Shown here piece by piece: positions 60,562 to 64,000 of a DNA stretch of 64,000 nt. Each line of letters opens with the position of its first letter. Position 1 is the stretch's first letter. The notes beneath the pieces are model-generated. The model had not been told where the DNA came from and ran no database searches. It was given only the letters and a program-made list of their open reading frames with translations. Location: positions 124,001 to 188,000 of the forward strand of contig NZ_QNUE01000004.1 of NCBI RefSeq assembly GCF_003385595.1, read 5' to 3'. Source of the stretch: Chryseobacterium flavum. GTDB taxonomy: Bacteria; Bacteroidota; Bacteroidia; Flavobacteriales; Weeksellaceae. Both the position numbers and the translations under genes were made by a program.

Positions 60562-61863
60562 TCAAACAAACAAATTAGCCAAAAGAAACTTCTTCTGAAG
60601 TTCTAATTTTTCTAAAATTTGTTTTTCTGTATCTATTTTTTCTTGAATAGAAGAAAGAAAATTGGCAATTTTATTTTGTTCTTCTAAACATGGAATCATT
60701 GATTCATATTTTGCAATATCATTGTTAGAAATATTTGGTTGTGCACTTGCTGTTGGAATTGAATTAATATAGCTAACAAAATTTTCAGTTTGCACTAATT
60801 GATAGAAAAATTCCAAACATTGATTAGTTCTAAAAGTAGCAACCCTTTGATTTATATATGCTTCTCCATTACAACTTATTTTCCCAACTTTACCAAATGT
60901 AGCACCAGATAAAGCCATTAAAAAATCACCTTTATTCACCATATACTTTTTATCAGGAATTTCTAAAGTAAAGACACCAGTAAACTCTTCTAAGTTAATG
61001 TTTCTACTTATATCTCCGATTCTCAAGACTTTTGTTGTCCCTTTATTGAATAAGATACTTTTAAAGGCAAAGCCTCCTTGAATTGTTAATACTTCTCCTA
61101 ATTTGCTAAACTTCCAATCTGAAAAATGATTTCCTTTTTCATCCTTGAATCTTGATTTTTTTGAAAATAGTTTTTCTCGCCATCCATTAATTAAGGATTC
61201 TAATTTCTCAATTATTTTCTTTTGGGTTTGGATACGTTCATCCAAAAGAGATAGAAATTCAGAAATCTTATGTTGTTCTGAAAATGAAGGAAATGATAAA
61301 TGAATGTTAGAGATTCTACCTACATTAATGCTTAAAACCTTAGAGCCTTGTGCTTCTCTTTTTATTTGATTTCTTACATTATCAGATTTTAATAAAAATC
61401 CTAGAAAGCCCTTAGAAAAATATTTTTTTTGTGGTCTTGCTAAAAGGGTATGTAAGCCTGAAAGTAATTTTTCTCCATTAAGATTTGTAATCTCGATACT
61501 TTTCCCAACATCATTCAAATCTTCAGAAGCATCTGCAAAAATTACATCTCCTTCTTGACAATAAAAATCTTCTGAAATTCTACTTAGAGAAATATCTTCA
61601 TTTATATAAGGAACATTTTCATTTTCTAAATCAAATAGGGTTCGAAATTTTGTATGAATATCTCCATAGTGAATATTTTTTATGGTTCCTGATTCATAAT
61701 TGAGGTTATCTCTTGAATAAGAATTAGTTACTTTGAAAGTCATTAAGGCTCCAAGTTTCTTATTTTCCCATTCATCACTGAATTCAGAAAACCTCAATTT
61801 AGGTACATTTCTCGAATTAGGAAAATTCTTCACATTTTTATTTTCTTTTGTCATCTCAGTCAT
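60562..61863 (-). CDS. hsdS: Type I specificity subunit, expressed copy
   Basis: Recognises the DNA target for the type I enzyme. At 433 residues it has two target-recognition domains (about 25-185 and 230-395), each followed by a conserved coiled-coil: LLDERIQTQKKIIEKLESL in the middle and IQEKIDTEKQILEKLELQ at the end. The start carries the family lead-in VPKLRFSEFSDEWENKKLG. It lies 46 bases after hsdM on the same strand and is expected to be cotranscribed. The central coiled coil holds the 30-bp inverted repeat shared with the silent copy. Confidence 0.95.
   Translation of the reverse strand: MTEMTKENKNVKNFPNSRNVPKLRFSEFSDEWENKKLGALMTFKVTNSYSRDNLNYESGTIKNIHYGDIHTKFRTLFDLENENVPYINEDISLSRISEDFYCQEGDVIFADASEDLNDVGKSIEITNLNGEKLLSGLHTLLARPQKKYFSKGFLGFLLKSDNVRNQIKREAQGSKVLSINVGRISNIHLSFPSFSEQHKISEFLSLLDERIQTQKKIIEKLESLINGWREKLFSKKSRFKDEKGNHFSDWKFSKLGEVLTIQGGFAFKSILFNKGTTKVLRIGDISRNINLEEFTGVFTLEIPDKKYMVNKGDFLMALSGATFGKVGKISCNGEAYINQRVATFRTNQCLEFFYQLVQTENFVSYINSIPTASAQPNISNNDIAKYESMIPCLEEQNKIANFLSSIQEKIDTEKQILEKLELQKKFLLANLFV
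61207..61236 (-). repeat. Inverted repeat in the expressed hsdS (right)
   Basis: 30 bases whose reverse complement equals 59839-59868 without mismatch. It encodes RIQTQKKIIE in the same frame as the left copy. Confidence 0.95.
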
Positions 61864-61909
61864 CTATTGTTATAGCTATAAACATTAAGGATTTAATAAA
61901 AAATAAAAA

Positions 61910-63478
61910 TTAGCTTACTAAGCCTAATTCTTTTAAATAGACTTCAATTTCGGTATCCAATTGAGAACGTTTGGCTTCAAGTTCTTTAATTTCAGCCATT
62001 ACCGCCTGAATGTCAATTTCCTCTTCTTCTTCAAAAGTATCAACATAACGAGGAATATTCAAGTTATAATCATTGTCTGCAATCTCTTGTAAAGTAGCTT
62101 TATGACTAAATTTTTCAATTACCGTACGGTTTTGATAGGTGTCAACAATTTTGTCAATATGTTCATTGAGAAGTACATTCTGATTTTTCTGTTTTTCAAA
62201 TTCTTTACTGGCATCTACAAAAAGAATATCTTCATCAGCTTCACGACATTTCTTAAAGATTAAAATACAAGTAGGAATACTGGTACCAAAGAAAATATTA
62301 GCAGGTAAACCAATAACAGCATCTAAATAATTTTTTTCTTTAATAAGGTATTTTCGGATAACTAATTCCGCTGCACCACGGAACAGAACACCATGAGGCA
62401 TAACAACTGCCATAATTCCATTCTCATCCAAATGATGGATCATGTGTTGTATAAAAGCGAAATCTGCTTTTGAAGATGGGGCTAATTTTCCATATTGTGA
62501 AAATCTTTCATCTAAAAGATGTAGCTCATTAGCGCTCCATTTAGCAGAGAAAGGTGGGTTGGCAACAATAGCATCAAACGTTTTATCAAGATGTTGAGGC
62601 TTTTCCAGTGTATCTTCTTGGCGGATATCAAAATTACTGTAATTAACACCATGAAGAATCATATTCATTCTTGCAAGGTTGTAGGTCGTACGGTTCATTT
62701 CCTGACCGTAAAAATCACCTACTTTTGCTTCACGGGCAACACGTAAAAGTAAGGATCCACTACCACAGGTAGGATCATAAACAGATTTTAATTGTGATTT
62801 TCTACTGGTAACAATTCTTGCTAAAATTGTAGAAACTTGTTGAGGGGTATAGAACTCACCTGCTTTTTTTCCGGCACCGCTGGCAAACTGTGCAATTAAA
62901 TACTCATAAGCATCTCCTAAAACGTCAGCATTAGTATCCGATAAATTGAAATCAATATCATCAAGATGGTATAAGACTTTTGAGATCAATGTGTTTTTTT
63001 CGTCTTCTGTTCTTCCTAATTTTGCAGAAGTAAGATCCAAATCATCAAACAATCCTTCAAAGTCATCTTCACTATTAGTTCCAAGAGTAGATTGCTCAAT
63101 ATTATTAAGGATTTTGGAAAGCTCAGCTAAGATGAAGTTAGATTTTCCTTCCTGCTTTTGATATCCTTTTTTAGCAATATTACTAAAAAGTTCAGAAGGT
63201 TTTAGAAAATAACCCAGATCTTCAACAACTTCTTCATAAATAGCTTCAACAATTTCCTTTCCAGATTCAGAATTTTCATCAACATCATTGTAATCAATAT
63301 CTTCTCCAGAATCTAATAAAATTTTGCTTGCTGTAAAATGAATTTTTTCAGAAAGATACTTGTAAAAGATAAATCCTAAAATATAATCTCTGAATTCATC
63401 AGCATCCATTTTACCGCGTAAAGTATTAGCTATATTCCAAAGTTGCTGCTGCAACTGACGTTTCTGTTCTTCTGACAT
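61910..63478 (-). CDS. hsdM: Type I DNA methyltransferase M subunit
   Basis: An adenine-N6 methyltransferase of 522 residues. The N-terminal HsdM helical domain occupies about 8-155. The SAM-binding motif I is VYDPTCGSGSLLL (about 238-250), and the catalytic motif IV is IVANPPFSAKW (about 308-318). The C-terminal coiled coil (about 480-522) contacts HsdS. It is the first gene of the minus-strand methylation operon hsdM-hsdS. TATCTTTA at 63500-63507 (minus strand) is a one-mismatch -7 box. Confidence 0.95.
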   Translation of the reverse strand: MSEEQKRQLQQQLWNIANTLRGKMDADEFRDYILGFIFYKYLSEKIHFTASKILLDSGEDIDYNDVDENSESGKEIVEAIYEEVVEDLGYFLKPSELFSNIAKKGYQKQEGKSNFILAELSKILNNIEQSTLGTNSEDDFEGLFDDLDLTSAKLGRTEDEKNTLISKVLYHLDDIDFNLSDTNADVLGDAYEYLIAQFASGAGKKAGEFYTPQQVSTILARIVTSRKSQLKSVYDPTCGSGSLLLRVAREAKVGDFYGQEMNRTTYNLARMNMILHGVNYSNFDIRQEDTLEKPQHLDKTFDAIVANPPFSAKWSANELHLLDERFSQYGKLAPSSKADFAFIQHMIHHLDENGIMAVVMPHGVLFRGAAELVIRKYLIKEKNYLDAVIGLPANIFFGTSIPTCILIFKKCREADEDILFVDASKEFEKQKNQNVLLNEHIDKIVDTYQNRTVIEKFSHKATLQEIADNDYNLNIPRYVDTFEEEEEIDIQAVMAEIKELEAKRSQLDTEIEVYLKELGLVS

Positions 63479-63652
63479 TTTATCCTTAATTAAAAACTTT
63501 AAAGATATTTTATTTTAGATTAAAAAGAAAGAATAGAACTGAAAATATCACATAATATTGAGTGTAAATCATAAAATGTTGTATTATAGGTGGATGATTG
63601 TCGTATTTGATGCTTAATCGTAGAGAGTAGGGAAATACAAATGGAGATTATT

Positions 63653-64000
63653 CTAATTCCCAAACTTCTTCACCCTAATCACCTTCTCCCTTACCTTAAT
63701 AACAAAAGGCTCGAGACGTACTATTTTCCCGGCTTCCACTTTAAAGTTGGCTGTACTGTGTTCGCAGTAGGTGTTGGCTGGTAAGGAGTTTTTATTCAGC
63801 TCAATGCTGTAGATTCCGGACTCCAGAAAAGAAATGAATTCACCATTGTCATCGGTCATCATGTGCTGAACCGGTTGGCGGTTTCGGGAAATATTGAACA
63901 GGATGCCTCCGGTTTTAGGACTAAAGTCCAGTGCTGTTTTGGCGTCAAATTCATAGGAGATTTTTCCCTGAACAGTACCATTCTGATGGAGGGGAATTTC
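63653..64000 (-). CDS. C-terminal end of a secreted or surface protein (partial)
   Basis: The frame runs in from beyond the window end and covers 115 residues to a stop at 63653. It includes beta-rich segments with GTVQGKISYEFDAKTALDFS and, after it, PVQHMMTDDNGEFISFLESG, which has the look of a carboxypeptidase-regulatory-like or prealbumin-like domain, and ends in VREKVIRVKKFGN. The start and any signal peptide lie outside. Function unknown. Confidence 0.6.
   Translation of the reverse strand, partial: EIPLHQNGTVQGKISYEFDAKTALDFSPKTGGILFNISRNRQPVQHMMTDDNGEFISFLESGIYSIELNKNSLPANTYCEHSTANFKVEAGKIVRLEPFVIKVREKVIRVKKFGN

Larger units (their letters stand above)
59839..61236. mobile_element. 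Predicted invertible segment of the hsdS locus
   Basis: Bounded by the perfect 30-bp inverted repeats at 59839-59868 and 61207-61236. It contains the second half of the silent hsdS, a central palindrome, and the second half of the active hsdS. Inversion keeps the reading frame and would exchange the two C-terminal recognition domains. Inversion itself is inferred from the layout. Confidence 0.75.

Overview
The window is a piece of chromosome from a low-GC Gram-negative member of the Bacteroidota, most likely Chryseobacterium or a close relative (Flavobacteriia, Weeksellaceae). The evidence is Bacteroidota-type promoters (TTTG about 19-20 bases before TAnnTTTG, seen before purA, the tRNA-Asp cluster and a sigma factor), a Bacteroidota-type TonB, a TonB-dependent receptor with an N-terminal carboxypeptidase-like domain, many small lipoproteins, DUF5683 and WbqC proteins, and a 548-residue signal peptidase I. 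The assignment rests on gene content and style; no database search was possible.

Layout. 1-17700 is housekeeping and envelope: purA, a TonB protein, parA-parB-DUF5683-dapB-lepB-wbqC, an S8 protease, a lipocalin-like lipoprotein with an OmpA protein, then a tight four-gene operon resembling decaprenyl-phosphoryl-arabinose synthesis (prenyltransferase, DprE1-like, DprE2-like, HAD phosphatase), a PrcB-like lipoprotein, a cysteine desulfurase, thioredoxin and four tandem tRNA-Asp genes. 17700-21400 is a copper-handling block on the minus strand: a CopZ-like chaperone, a second HMA protein broken in a poly-A run, a CopA ATPase, and an AraC regulator whose N-terminus is itself an HMA-like domain. 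21460-26700 pairs a PI-PLC-C1-like secreted phospholipase with a TonB-dependent receptor and a membrane-bound AraC regulator. 27000-51900 is mixed: LuxR and two-component regulators, L,D-transpeptidase, a retropepsin-PDZ protein, tyrS, a sigma factor, aminopeptidase P, siderophore-interacting protein with AraC, LysE, CPBP protease, serine hydrolase, cyclase, Crp/Fnr and acyltransferase genes.

51900-63500 is accessory. It starts with three copies of a palindromic repeat around a small GIY-YIG gene, then a GIY-YIG/DUF4357 protein and an XRE regulator. It ends in a type I restriction-modification locus (hsdM, hsdS, hsdR on the minus strand) that also holds a tyrosine recombinase, a frameshifted REP-type transposase, and a second hsdS in opposite orientation without a start codon. 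The two hsdS genes share a perfect 30-bp inverted repeat in the same reading frame in their central linker. This is the architecture of a phase-variable, recombinase-switched specificity system and is the most interesting system here. The last bases hold the C-terminal end of a secreted or surface protein that runs off the window.
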